DNA of 64,000 bases from a beta proteobacterium AAP65 (GTDB lineage: Bacteria; Pseudomonadota; Gammaproteobacteria; Burkholderiales; Burkholderiaceae_C): positions 1 through 64,000 of the forward strand of contig LJHW01000043.1 in the NCBI GenBank assembly GCA_001295865.1. Reading direction: 5' to 3'. The notes beneath the pieces were generated by a model that was not told where the DNA came from, searched no databases, and saw only the letters and a list, made by a program, of their open reading frames with translations. Positions 1 to 8,916 of this stretch are shown piece by piece (position 1 is the first letter of the stretch; every line of letters begins with the position of its first letter). The position numbers and the translations under genes are program-made.

Positions 1-3000
1 CTCGACAGCGCCCGCCGGCAGTGCCAGCTCGGCGTCGGCGAGTACCGGACCGGGTTCGACAGCCGCCGCAGGCCCGGCTTCGCCCGGCAGATCAAAGTCG
101 AGGTCGAGATCGGCCAGGGCCGAGTCGGGCGAGGCTTCCGCTTCTGCTTCGGCTTCGGACGCCCCCGCGAGCTCGGGTACAACCGGCGCGGCGGCAGGCG
201 CCGCGGCCCCACCCGCCGTCGAAGCACCTGCGCGCAACTGCTCGAAGAGCTCGCTCATCGCATCGGCACGCGCCATCAGCGGGTCGACGTCAGCGGCCGA
301 CACATCGCCGCGCGCGACCAGGTGCTCGATGTCGGTTTCGAGCAGGTGCGCCACTTCACCCAGGCGCATCGCGCCGGCCAGGCGCGCGCCGCCCTTGAGC
401 GTGTGCAACGTGCGCATGCAGGCCATGGGCGCGTCGGCGTCGCCGGGGCGCTCCAGCCAGTCGCGCAGGCGCGATTGCAGCTGCGGCAAGAGCTCTTCGG
501 CCTCTTCCTCGAAGATGGGCAGCAGCTCTTCGTCGATGGCGTCTTCGATCTCGGCCGCGGCTTCTGGCGCAGCCTCGGCCACAGCTTCGGTTGCGACTTC
601 GGGCGACGCAGGGGCGTCGAGCGCGAGGTCGACTTCGAGGTCGGCGGGCTCTTCCGCCGGGGCCTCGGGGGGCAGCTCGTCCAGCCCCTCGTCGAGGGCC
701 GGCAAGGGCTCGTCCTCGGGCTCCAGCGGCTCGGTGGTTTCGGTGGGCAGCGGCAGGCGCTCGTGGGCGGCCAGGCGCTCCATCAGCGCCGGCGTCACCG
801 GCCGCAGGAAGCCGGCGGCGAACTGGTGCAGCAGGCGGCGGATCTCGTCGGCCGCATCGCAGAACAACGCCGGTTCGCCCTCGCGGGCGCGCCCGGCCTC
901 GTGCGAACGCATCAGCGCGTGTTCGAGCGCACGCGCCAGGGCCGACAGCTCGGCATACCCCACGGTGGCCGAACTGCCGGCCAGTGAATGGGCCAGGGCC
1001 ACGCTGCTGTCGGGCACGGCGTGGCGCTCGCTCTCCAGCGACCACTCGGCCAGCTCGGTGACGAGCCGGCGCGAGAGTTCATCGGCCTCGTTGAGGTAGA
1101 TGTTGAAGAGCGGGATGCTGATGCGCAGCGGGCCGATGACCTTGACCTGCTCGTCTTCGTCGGCCGTGGCGTCGTTGGCGGCTTCGGCGGGCGCAGGCGC
1201 GGCCGCAGCCTCGACCAGGTTCAGCGCCGGCGGCGAGCCGGCGGCGGCTGTCTCTGCATCCGCGTCCAAATCGGCGACGGGCGGCTCGGCAGGCGTCGGC
1301 TCTTCCGGGGCCGGCGCCTCGGCGAAAAGCGCGTCCATGTCGGCCAGATCGAGCTCGAGGGCCTCGCCCTCGGGCATGGCCTCGGGCGGGGCTTCGGGCT
1401 CGGTGGTCTCGCCACCGTCCAGCAGCAGTTCGGGCAGGGCCGGCGCCTCGGGCACGGCCAGGGCGGCCGGGGGCTCGGCGTCACCGAAAGCCGCCAGGTC
1501 GAGTTCAAAACTGGGCAACAGCGCGTCGGCGGCGTTGGGCAACGCAGCGGCTGCGGCCTCCGCGGTTTGCACCGCGCCGGCAGGCTCGCCAAGCTCCAGA
1601 TCGGCCGCGCTGGGCAGATCGGGCACGCGCAGGTTCAGCGGCGACGGTGCGTCCAGCGGCAACTCGGCCGGCAGGTCGGACTCCGCAGCTTCCGCAGTCG
1701 CGGCGTCTGCATCAGCGGTTTCCAAGGGCTCGAGGGCGACAAGGTCGCCGAGCGCTTGCACATCGTCGAGATCACCCAGTTCGCTCAGGTCGCCAGCAGG
1801 CGACAGGGCTTCGGCGGGCGCGTCCGGCATCGGATCGGCCGGCACCGAAGGGGCCTCGTCCACGATCTCGGGCAGCGCCAGCGTCGGCGCAGCGGCTGCA
1901 TCAACCGGCGCGGCGTCGGCGCTTTTCTCTTCCAGCGGCTCGAAGCTGAGCTCCAGCAACTCGCCCACCGAAGGCTCGGGCGGCGGCGGGCTGGGCGCGA
2001 GCGCCGCATCCAGGCCGCTGAGCTCGAAGACCCCTTCGGCCGCCGCCGGCACAGGCAGCGCGGCGGCCAGCGCCGGCGCCTGGACAGCAGAGCCCGCGGG
2101 GGCCTGCGGCAGCGGCAGTGCGATGCGTTCACCCTGCAGCCGCAAGGCCTCGGCCGCACGCGCCACGTCGGGGGCGTTGTGGCCGTGGTCTTCGTTCACG
2201 GCGATGGCTTCCACCCAGCCGGCCAGGTAGGCCAGCGCCTCGGTGGTGAAGTCGCGCAGCGCGGCGTCCATGCGCGGCGCCTGGGCCAGGCGGTCGTTGT
2301 AGAGCTGCTCGCAGGCCCAGCCGGCTTCGCCGAACTCTTTCAGCCCGACCATGCGCGAGCTGCCCTTGAGCGTGTGGAAGGCGCGGCGCACCGCCGTCAG
2401 GTCGTGCGCGCTCTCGGGCGCATCGGCCAGGCGTTCGAGGGCAGCGTGGGCGTCGCCGACGACCTCGCGCGCTTCCTCGATGAAGATGTCGCGCATCTCC
2501 TCGTCTTCTTCCAGGCCGGTGCCCCCGGCCGGTGCCGGCTTGGGCGGCGGCACGGGTGCCGACAGCGGCACGGGCGGCGCTGCCGGCGGGGCCAGGACGG
2601 CCACGGCTTCGGCCAGCTGCGCGCGCACGGCGGCCGCGGTTTCGGCGTCGCCGCCGGCCAGCAGCGTGGTGCGGGCGCCCGCGAGCAGGCGGGCCAGCTC
2701 GGGCTGTTCCGCCGCGTAGGCGAGCTGGGCCAGCGGCTCCAGACGGCTGGCGATGGCGCTGTCGGCCACGGTGGCGTCGGCGGCCAGGCTGGCCACCTCG
2801 CGCAGCTGGTCGAGCAGGGGCACCGCGGCCGGGGCTGGCGCGGGGGCGCGGGCGGGCGCCGGCGCTTCGGCGTCGTCGAAGGCGGCGAAGGCGGAGACAC
2901 GTTCGCTCTGGCCCATCACGGCGCTGAGGCTGCCGGTCTCGGGGTCGAAGCGGAACAGGCTCTTGGCCAGCGCCGGCTGCACGCTGAGCATGTCGATGAG

Positions 3001-4692
3001 GAAACTCAGCGCGCCCAGGTTGTCGGCCAGGCGGTCGAAGGTGCCGGCTTGCACCGCACGCTGCGGGTCGACCTCGGTCTGGGCCAGCGCATCGACGTCG
3101 TCGCGCATGCGCAGCGCCGCGGCCGAGGCCTGGCTGAGCCCCAGCACCGAGAGCACCCCACGCATCGCCGACAGCTGCGCCGGCACCGGGATCAGCACCT
3201 GGCGCTGCGACGGGTCGCGGAAGTACTGGTCGATCTGCTTTTCGATCTCGGACAAGGAGCTGCGCAGTTCCTGCACCACGCTGCCCATGGTCTGGCGGTC
3301 GCTGACGCGGCGGTACAGCTCCTCCATCCACACGTCCAGCGGCTGCGGCTCGGCGCCCTGGCGCACGCCTTCCACACGGGCGGCCAGGTGCTGCACGCGG
3401 GCGGGCAGCTCGGGGTCGTCGAATTCGCCGTCTTCCAGCGTCGCGTCGAGGTAGAGGATGCCGGTGGCCACTTCCATGGCCAGCGCGGGCGCGGGCGGCT
3501 CGCCCGAATTGACGGTGGTGGCCACCGCCGTCTGCAGCGATTGCGAGAGTTCTTCGCCGTGGGGCAGCAGGCGCTGCAGCGATTCACCCACCAGCGCGAA
3601 CTGCTCGGGCAGGGCCTGCATGCGGTGCATTTCGCCGCCGGCCACGGCCGACCACGAGTCTTTGGCCGCCGCCACACGCTTGCGCGCCAGCGCCACCAGG
3701 GCGGGGTCGAAGCGGCCCAGGCGCGTGGTTTCGTAGTCGGCGGCGGCTTGCGCATCCAGCTGCCACACCTGCCGCACCGCGCTCAGGCGCGGGGCCGCGT
3801 GGCCTTCCATCGGCGCCTTGGCGTGGCCGCAGAAAAACAGCAGGTCTTGCGCCAGACGGTCGGAGAGTTCGGTCTGGCCGCGCACCGAAGCGCGCAGCTG
3901 GGACAGCAGGCGCGAGGCCAGGCGCTTGACGTAGACATCGCCCACCAGCAGGCCGGCGGCCTGGGCCTGGAAAACCGCGGCTGCCAGCTGCCAGAAGGTG
4001 GCCAGCTGGGCGCCGCCCTCGCGGGCCAAGCGGGCACCGGCAGCGAGGTCGGCGCAGAGGTCGCTCAGGCGGTCGAGCGTGCCGCGGCTGTGGTCGCCCG
4101 GCGCCTGGCGCATCAGGGCCAGTGCCAGGGTCTCCATCTCGTCGCGGGCCTGGTCGTCGGCGTTGCGCGGTGTGGCGGTGGCGTCGAAGGGCAGTTCGCG
4201 CCATTGCCAATCGGCCTTCCACAGGTCGGCCGGGTGCACACGGTCGGCACCGGCGAGCTGCTGCACGGCGCGGTACTGCGGGAAGAGCATCACCGCCGAC
4301 ACCGGCTTGCCCGCGAGCTGGCGCGCCAGAAAATCGAGCACCGCGAAAGACACCTTCTCGACGGTGTCCACGGCCGCCGCGGTGACGAGCGCGGGCTTGG
4401 CCGCCATGCGCTGCACGGCGGCTTCGCTGCCGCGCAGCACGTCGGCCACGGCCGGCAGGCCCACGAGCTCGAGCGCGCCCACCCCCTGGTGCAGCTGCGA
4501 ACGTGCGCTGCGCAACACCGAGGGGTCGACCGCATCGAGGTCGCCACCGCGCGCGGCCTCGGCTTCCTTCAGGTAACGGCGCAGCGACTTGTTGGCCGCT
4601 TCCAGCGAACGGCGCAACTCGCCGTTCACCCAGGCCAGGGCACTGAGGTCATCGCCCGGCTGCATCGGGGGGCTGGCGGCGTCGCTGTCCAT
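1..4692 (-). CDS. chpA: ChpA/PilL-type hybrid chemotaxis histidine kinase (3' end beyond window)
   Basis: This is the CheA-like kinase of the Pil-Chp system, which controls type IV pilus twitching. Reading on minus from ATG at 4692 the frame stays open to the left edge (1564 codons), so only the N-terminal phosphotransfer part is visible; the catalytic, CheW and receiver domains of this family would lie beyond the window. Three clear Hpt motifs are present: FHTLKGSSR with His773, AHSLAGSS with His1235 and LHTLKGGAR with His1430. A weaker one, LHQGVGAL, has His68, and a region near residue 515 looks like an Hpt helix without a phosphorylatable His. Residues about 840-1175 are a long acidic, Ala/Pro/Glu-rich linker. 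The gene starts 18 nt after pilJ ends. The family assignment is firm from context plus multiple Hpt domains. Confidence 0.92.
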   Translation of the reverse strand, partial: MDSDAASPPMQPGDDLSALAWVNGELRRSLEAANKSLRRYLKEAEAARGGDLDAVDPSVLRSARSQLHQGVGALELVGLPAVADVLRGSEAAVQRMAAKPALVTAAAVDTVEKVSFAVLDFLARQLAGKPVSAVMLFPQYRAVQQLAGADRVHPADLWKADWQWRELPFDATATPRNADDQARDEMETLALALMRQAPGDHSRGTLDRLSDLCADLAAGARLAREGGAQLATFWQLAAAVFQAQAAGLLVGDVYVKRLASRLLSQLRASVRGQTELSDRLAQDLLFFCGHAKAPMEGHAAPRLSAVRQVWQLDAQAAADYETTRLGRFDPALVALARKRVAAAKDSWSAVAGGEMHRMQALPEQFALVGESLQRLLPHGEELSQSLQTAVATTVNSGEPPAPALAMEVATGILYLDATLEDGEFDDPELPARVQHLAARVEGVRQGAEPQPLDVWMEELYRRVSDRQTMGSVVQELRSSLSEIEKQIDQYFRDPSQRQVLIPVPAQLSAMRGVLSVLGLSQASAAALRMRDDVDALAQTEVDPQRAVQAGTFDRLADNLGALSFLIDMLSVQPALAKSLFRFDPETGSLSAVMGQSERVSAFAAFDDAEAPAPARAPAPAPAAVPLLDQLREVASLAADATVADSAIASRLEPLAQLAYAAEQPELARLLAGARTTLLAGGDAETAAAVRAQLAEAVAVLAPPAAPPVPLSAPVPPPKPAPAGGTGLEEDEEMRDIFIEEAREVVGDAHAALERLADAPESAHDLTAVRRAFHTLKGSSRMVGLKEFGEAGWACEQLYNDRLAQAPRMDAALRDFTTEALAYLAGWVEAIAVNEDHGHNAPDVARAAEALRLQGERIALPLPQAPAGSAVQAPALAAALPVPAAAEGVFELSGLDAALAPSPPPPEPSVGELLELSFEPLEEKSADAAPVDAAAAPTLALPEIVDEAPSVPADPMPDAPAEALSPAGDLSELGDLDDVQALGDLVALEPLETADADAATAEAAESDLPAELPLDAPSPLNLRVPDLPSAADLELGEPAGAVQTAEAAAAALPNAADALLPSFELDLAAFGDAEPPAALAVPEAPALPELLLDGGETTEPEAPPEAMPEGEALELDLADMDALFAEAPAPEEPTPAEPPVADLDADAETAAAGSPPALNLVEAAAAPAPAEAANDATADEDEQVKVIGPLRISIPLFNIYLNEADELSRRLVTELAEWSLESERHAVPDSSVALAHSLAGSSATVGYAELSALARALEHALMRSHEAGRAREGEPALFCDAADEIRRLLHQFAAGFLRPVTPALMERLAAHERLPLPTETTEPLEPEDEPLPALDEGLDELPPEAPAEEPADLEVDLALDAPASPEVATEAVAEAAPEAAAEIEDAIDEELLPIFEEEAEELLPQLQSRLRDWLERPGDADAPMACMRTLHTLKGGARLAGAMRLGEVAHLLETDIEHLVARGDVSAADVDPLMARADAMSELFEQLRAGASTAGGAAAPAAAPVVPELAGASEAEAEAEASPDSALADLDLDFDLPGEAGPAAAVEPGPVLADAELALPAGAVE

Positions 4693-4710
4693 CGTGGGGC
4701 CGGGCCTGGG

Positions 4711-7029
4711 TCAGGAAATCTTGAAGCGGGCGACGGAGGCTTTCAGTTCCTCGGCCGTGCGCGACAGCTCACGCACCATCTGCGCGGTGGAACGTGTGCC
4801 CTCGGAGGTCTGCTCGGTCACCGCGAAGATGTGCTGGATGTTGGCAGCCACCACGTTGGCCGACTCGGCTTCACGCAAGGCCTCTTGCGAGATGCGCTGG
4901 ATCAGCTCGGACAGTTCGCGCGTGACGCGGTCGATGTCGCCCAGCGCAGCGCCGGCCGCGTCAGACAGACGCGCCCCTTCCACCACGCCCTGCGTGCTGC
5001 GCTCCATGGCGCCCACGGCATCCTGCGTGTCGGTCTGGATGGTGCGCACGATGGCGGCGATCTGCCGCGTCGCATCGCCCGAACGTTCGGCCAGGCGCTG
5101 CACTTCTTCGGCCACCACCGAGAAGCCGCGGCCCGCGTCACCGGCACTCGCCGCCTGGATGGCGGCGTTCAGCGCCAGCACGTTGGTCTGCTCGGTAATG
5201 TCGGAGATCAGCTCGGTGATTTCGCCGATCTCCTGCGAGCTCTCACCCAGGCGCTTGATGCGTTTGGAGGTGTCTTGAATCTGGTCGCGGATGGTGTTCA
5301 TGCCGCCGATGGCGTTCTGCACCGCGCTCAGGCCGGATTCGGCAGCGCGCAGCGACTGGCGCGCCACCTGGGCCGTTTCCTGCGCCTGCGCCGACACGTC
5401 GTTGATGCGGCCGGCCATCTGCAGCACCGAATCGCCGGTGTTGCGGATCTCGCGCAGTTGCTCGGTCGAGGCCGCCAGCAGCTCGGTGGAGGTCTGCTCG
5501 ACCTGCTGCGTGGTGTCGGTCACGCGACCCACCGTGTCCTGCACCTGGGCCACCAGGCTGCGCAGCTCTTCCACGGTGTAGTTCACCGAGTCGGCGATGG
5601 CGCCGGTGATGTCTTCCGTCACCGTGGCCTGCTGTGTCAGGTCGCCCTCGGCCACCGTCTGCAGTTCGTTCATCAACCGCAGAATGGCTGCCTGGTTGGC
5701 GTCGTTCACGCGCTTGGCTTCCTGCTCCTGGCGTTCGGCTTCCAGGCGCTGGTTGTCGGCGGCCTTGGAGCGGCTGGTCTGGTCGATGACGAACAGGCGC
5801 AGCAGCCCGAAACCGCCCGCGCCCAGCAGCGCCAGCGAGGCCAGCAGCGCCAGCAGGCGGGCACCGCCGAAGCCGGCCTGTTCGGCCAGCGCGCTCTGCA
5901 GGCCGTCCAGGCCCAGGCGCAAGGGCTCGGAGTCGGCCACGATGGCGTTCTGCGCCTCACGCGCCGCCACCAGGCCCTGCAGGTTGCCCAGAATGGCGCT
6001 GGCCTCGGTGCGGGTCTTTTCGTACTGCTCGAGCAGGCGCGTCAGCTGCTCCTTGACCTGCGGGTCGCGCGTGCCGGGCAGGCGCAGGTCGGCGTTGCCT
6101 TCGATGACACCCTGGGCGATCTCGCGGAAGGAGTTCAGGTCCTTGCCGAGCAGGAACACGGCCTCGGCGCTGACGCCTTCGGTGGTGAGGAACTCGTTGG
6201 CGCTCTTGCCGATGCGCTGGGTCAGCATCACCAGCTGGCCCACGGCCGACAGTTCGGACGCCGAGGCGCCCGCCTGCAGCTTCAGCGAGGACACCGTTTC
6301 CGCCGTCTCCAGCAGATCGGCACTCTGGCGGTTGATCGCGCGCAGCGCCTGGCTCACCTGCGTCAGCGTCTTCTGCTGCCCCAGCACGATGCCGGCGTTT
6401 TTCTCGGCCTTGTCGACCAGCGGCACCAGTTGGTCCAGCGACTCCTGCAGAGCGCCGGGCGCGCCGGCGATGTCGCCTTCACCGGTCTTGAGCCCGCGCA
6501 CGTTGCGCGCCAGGATGGTGACGCTGTCCTGCACCTCGGGGAAGGCCGCGGCGTTGCCCACCAGCGCCTGCGACACCGACTTGGCCAGCCGCTGCGACTG
6601 CGTGGTGGCCTGACCGGCCGCACCCACCTGCCCGGCGCTGCGGTTGCTGGCGACCAGGGCCAGCAGGGCCGTCAGCAGCAGCAGCGCCAGGCCGCCCGCG
6701 AACAGGCTCCACATCGCCTTTTGCTGGCGCGCCAGCGGCCAGGTGCCCACCACCGGGAGGCCGCTGGTGAAACCATCGGCTTCGGTGCCCGGGTGGCGGC
6801 TCTCGGGGAAATCAGCCGCCATCTCGGAAGGCGCGGCCTCGCTGATGATGGACGAGTCTTCGTTGTCCAGCCGGCTGGGCGTGACGCCCAGCGTGCTCGG
6901 GCCCAGGCGCACGGTGGCTTCCATCGGGCTGACGGAGGGCGCATCGTCGAAGGGGGATGTGCCCGGCCCGGCGCTGTTCTGGGCGTCGGTCTTGCGGGCG
7001 TTGCCTTTGATCCTGTCAAGGAAGCTCAT
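4711..7029 (-). CDS. pilJ: PilJ-type methyl-accepting chemotaxis protein
   Basis: This is the transmembrane chemoreceptor feeding ChpA in the twitching pathway, 772 aa. It has a cytoplasmic N-terminal stretch of about 105 residues, TM1 at about 108-128, a helical periplasmic sensor region, TM2 at about 384-408, then HAMP-like helices and an MCP signalling domain. The hairpin tip near residues 610-650 contains EQTNVLALNAAIQAA and GRGFSVVAEEVQ, the conserved MCP core. I chose ATG 7029 (MSFLDRIKG) over an in-frame start 150 nt upstream because GAGGACGAG sits just before it and the extension is not MCP-like. It lies between pilI and chpA in the same operon. The soluble N-terminal extension before TM1 is long and acidic. 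Confidence 0.93.
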   Translation of the reverse strand: MSFLDRIKGNARKTDAQNSAGPGTSPFDDAPSVSPMEATVRLGPSTLGVTPSRLDNEDSSIISEAAPSEMAADFPESRHPGTEADGFTSGLPVVGTWPLARQQKAMWSLFAGGLALLLLTALLALVASNRSAGQVGAAGQATTQSQRLAKSVSQALVGNAAAFPEVQDSVTILARNVRGLKTGEGDIAGAPGALQESLDQLVPLVDKAEKNAGIVLGQQKTLTQVSQALRAINRQSADLLETAETVSSLKLQAGASASELSAVGQLVMLTQRIGKSANEFLTTEGVSAEAVFLLGKDLNSFREIAQGVIEGNADLRLPGTRDPQVKEQLTRLLEQYEKTRTEASAILGNLQGLVAAREAQNAIVADSEPLRLGLDGLQSALAEQAGFGGARLLALLASLALLGAGGFGLLRLFVIDQTSRSKAADNQRLEAERQEQEAKRVNDANQAAILRLMNELQTVAEGDLTQQATVTEDITGAIADSVNYTVEELRSLVAQVQDTVGRVTDTTQQVEQTSTELLAASTEQLREIRNTGDSVLQMAGRINDVSAQAQETAQVARQSLRAAESGLSAVQNAIGGMNTIRDQIQDTSKRIKRLGESSQEIGEITELISDITEQTNVLALNAAIQAASAGDAGRGFSVVAEEVQRLAERSGDATRQIAAIVRTIQTDTQDAVGAMERSTQGVVEGARLSDAAGAALGDIDRVTRELSELIQRISQEALREAESANVVAANIQHIFAVTEQTSEGTRSTAQMVRELSRTAEELKASVARFKIS

Positions 7030-7111
7030 CTCGTCCTCGTGTCGCTGAAAGGCACACAAACGGCCGGGGCCGATGCTGCTGGGTGAAGGGGGCGTCGGCG
7101 GTCGGCGGGCG

Positions 7112-7639
7112 TCATGCCGAGATCGCCAGGAACTGGTCGTGGCGGGCCAGCGCAGCCAGGTCGATCTCTTGCCAGACACGGCCGGTCTCGTCGCGCCAGC
7201 GGCCGCCGGCGAACACCGGGCGCGGCGTCTCGTCGGCCGGCTCGGGCTGCAGTTGCTCGGCGCTGCGCAGGCCGGCCAGGCGGTCGACGAGCAGCGCGCA
7301 GCTGGCGCCGAAACGTGCGCTCAGCGCCAACAGCTGGGCCTGCTCGCGCACCGCCTCGCGGGCGATGGGCGCGCGCAAGCCCAGGAAGGCGGCGAAATCG
7401 ACCACACCGTGCAGCCCGCCGCGCAAGTTGGCCACGCCCATGAACCAGGGCTGCGTGTGCGGCACCGGCAGCAGCGTGCCGACGGGGAAGATCTCGCCGG
7501 CCGTGGGCAGCGGGAAGAGCAGGCCCAGGCCGCCGCTTTCGACCGCCAGCCAGGACACCGAGCGCACCTCGGTGCGCGCTTGCTGCAGCCGCTCGGCCAG
7601 GCGGCTTTGCAGTTCACGCAGGGCTTCGCGCTTGGCCAT
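7112..7639 (-). CDS. pilI: PilI, CheW-like coupling protein
   Basis: A 175-aa CheW-domain adaptor expected to couple the PilJ receptor to the ChpA kinase at the cell pole. The CheW fold is recognisable from the GEIFPVG stretch, WFMGVANLRGGLHGVVDF (the strand-turn typical of CheW) and the later CALLVDRLAGLRS strand. Length matches the family. It sits 82 nt upstream of pilJ and 46 nt downstream of pilH on the same strand, matching the pilGHIJ order of other twitching chemosensory operons. No strong Shine-Dalgarno sequence is visible, which suggests coupling to upstream translation. Function is inferred from family and context. Confidence 0.9.
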   Translation of the reverse strand: MAKREALRELQSRLAERLQQARTEVRSVSWLAVESGGLGLLFPLPTAGEIFPVGTLLPVPHTQPWFMGVANLRGGLHGVVDFAAFLGLRAPIAREAVREQAQLLALSARFGASCALLVDRLAGLRSAEQLQPEPADETPRPVFAGGRWRDETGRVWQEIDLAALARHDQFLAISA

Positions 7640-7685
7640 CAGTCAGCGGCGCCTGTGGCAGTGACAGCGGTGGTGGCCGCGGGCA

Positions 7686-8051
7686 TCAATCGAAGGCCTT
7701 GATCTTGGCGAACAGCTCGTCGCCATTGACCGGCTTGACGATGTAGTCGCGCGCGCCCTGGCGCATGCCCCAGACGCGGTCGGTTTCCTGGTTCTTGCTG
7801 GTGCACATGATCACCGGCACGTCGGCGAACTTCGGGTCGCGTGTGATGGCGCGGGTGAGCTGGAAGCCGTTCTGGCCCGGCATCACCACGTCCATCAGGA
7901 TCAGGTCGGGTTTGTCTTCGGCCAGGCGGCGCAGGGCCTCTTCGCCGTTCTCGGCCGTGCGCACGGCAAAGCCGCGTTTGCTGAGCAGCTCGGAGAGGTG
8001 ATGCAGCTCGGTCTTCGAGTCGTCGACGACAAGAATTTTCTGGATCGGCAT
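7686..8051 (-). CDS. pilH: PilH single-domain response regulator
   Basis: A 121-aa stand-alone CheY-like receiver. The acidic pocket is D10/D11, the phosphoacceptor Asp54 is in LILMDVVMP, the switch Thr is T84 and the conserved Lys is K106 in YIVKP. In the Pil-Chp system PilH antagonises or tunes pilus retraction and accepts phosphate from ChpA. It lies between pilG and pilI. PilH and PilG can be confused; here the second-position receiver without an N-terminal extension fits PilH. All phosphotransfer residues are intact. Confidence 0.92.
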   Translation of the reverse strand: MPIQKILVVDDSKTELHHLSELLSKRGFAVRTAENGEEALRRLAEDKPDLILMDVVMPGQNGFQLTRAITRDPKFADVPVIMCTSKNQETDRVWGMRQGARDYIVKPVNGDELFAKIKAFD

Positions 8052-8100
8052 CGGGGTGGATTCCTTGGGGGGGTCCGGGCAAAAGCCGTCTCAGGCGGGG

Positions 8101-8508
8101 TCAGGCCGCGCCACGGCGGTAGTCGTCCACGGCGCGCAGCAGTTGCTCTTTGGTGAAGGGCTTGGTGAGGTAGTCCTCCGAGCCCACCATGCGGCCGCGG
8201 GCCTTGTCGAACAGGCCGTCCTTGCTGGACAGCATGATCACCGGCACGTGCGTGAACTTGGGGTTGCGCTTGATGATGGCGCAGGTCTGGTAGCCGTCGA
8301 GCCGCGGCATGAGGATGTCGCAGAAGATCAGCTCGGGCAGGTGATCGTTGACCTTGGCCAGCGCGTCGAAACCGTCTTCGGCCAGCACCACCTCGTGCCC
8401 GCCCTGGCGCAAGAAGATCTCGGCGCTGCGCCGGATGGTGTTGCTGTCGTCGATGACGAGCACCTTGGCCCCGCCGGCCGCACCTGTGTCAGGCCCCAGA
8501 ATCTCCAA
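8101..8508 (-). CDS. pilG: PilG single-domain response regulator (TTG start)
   Basis: A 135-aa CheY-like receiver with a short N-terminal extension. Acidic residues D20/D21, phosphoacceptor Asp64 in LIFCDILMPRLDG, S94/S95 and Lys116 in YLTKPF are present. PilG promotes pilus extension in twitching systems. The likely start is TTG at 8508, preceded by GGGGGAG about 8 nt upstream; no ATG or GTG lies before the first beta strand. It is the first of the chemosensory genes, 61 nt after the rubredoxin gene. The non-ATG start may keep expression low relative to the rest of the operon, but that is speculation. Confidence 0.91.
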   Translation of the reverse strand: MEILGPDTGAAGGAKVLVIDDSNTIRRSAEIFLRQGGHEVVLAEDGFDALAKVNDHLPELIFCDILMPRLDGYQTCAIIKRNPKFTHVPVIMLSSKDGLFDKARGRMVGSEDYLTKPFTKEQLLRAVDDYRRGAA

Positions 8509-8569
8509 GCGCTGTACTCCCCCAAAGGAACCGCAGGTCGCAGGCTGCCGTCAGCCCACGCGGCCAGAT

Positions 8570-8743
8570 TCAGATCTGGACCATCTCGAAGTCTTCTTTG
8601 CGCGCGCCGCACTCGGGGCAGGTCCAGTTGATGGACACGTCGGGCCACGCGGTGCCGGGGGCGATGCCGTGCTCCGGATCGCCGTCGGCCTCACTGTAGA
8701 TCCAGCCGCAGATCAGGCACATCCAGGTACGGGGTTCGCTCAC
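8570..8743 (-). CDS. Rubredoxin (57 aa, GTG start)
   Basis: A small one-iron electron carrier. Both metal-binding knuckles are visible: WMCLICGWIY near the N-terminus and WTCPECGARKEDF near the C-terminus, giving four Cys ligands, with the typical acidic middle (SEADGDPEHGIAPGTAW). The frame is 58 codons from GTG 8743 to TGA 8570, with GAGGTGAC about 10 nt upstream of the start. It heads the minus-strand pil-chp operon, an arrangement I recognise from related Burkholderiales. Redox partners are not apparent nearby. Because it is so short it is easily missed by length-filtered gene calling. Confidence 0.93.
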   Translation of the reverse strand: MSEPRTWMCLICGWIYSEADGDPEHGIAPGTAWPDVSINWTCPECGARKEDFEMVQI

Positions 8744-8761
8744 GGTCAGACTGTCACCTCA

Positions 8762-8783
8762 CTACAATGGACGCGGATTGTAG
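8762..8783. promoter_or_regulatory. Inverted repeat CTACAAT-N8-ATTGTAG between divergent genes
   Basis: Perfect 7-bp arms (8762-8768 and 8777-8783) separated by 8 bp, in the gap between the rubredoxin/pil operon (minus) and thiD (plus). Each arm contains TACAAT, a good -10 hexamer, on opposite strands, so this may be two overlapping divergent promoters or an operator. For the minus strand it would give a leader of about 27 nt. No convincing -35 box is visible on either side. Confidence 0.45.
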
Positions 8784-8916
8784 CCACGCATTTCCAGCGA
8801 TTTCCGAGGAATTGTGAGGACCTACAACGCCTTGCTCAGACTTTGCTGGAGGTGTGGCCCCACCGGGCCCTGCCCCCCTCCCAACCGCGACACGCTCGCG
8901 CTCAGGCCGACCGCCC

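Noticed and set aside
988-7086. A very long open frame on the plus strand opposite chpA and pilJ
   Set aside because: It is antisense to well-supported Hpt and MCP domains. Composition (His, Arg, Gly, Gln runs) is typical of the antisense shadow in high-GC DNA and no domain is recognisable.
8784-8916. A TPP riboswitch before thiD
   Set aside because: The leader does not show the conserved CTGAGA and ACCTGA-type THI-box elements.
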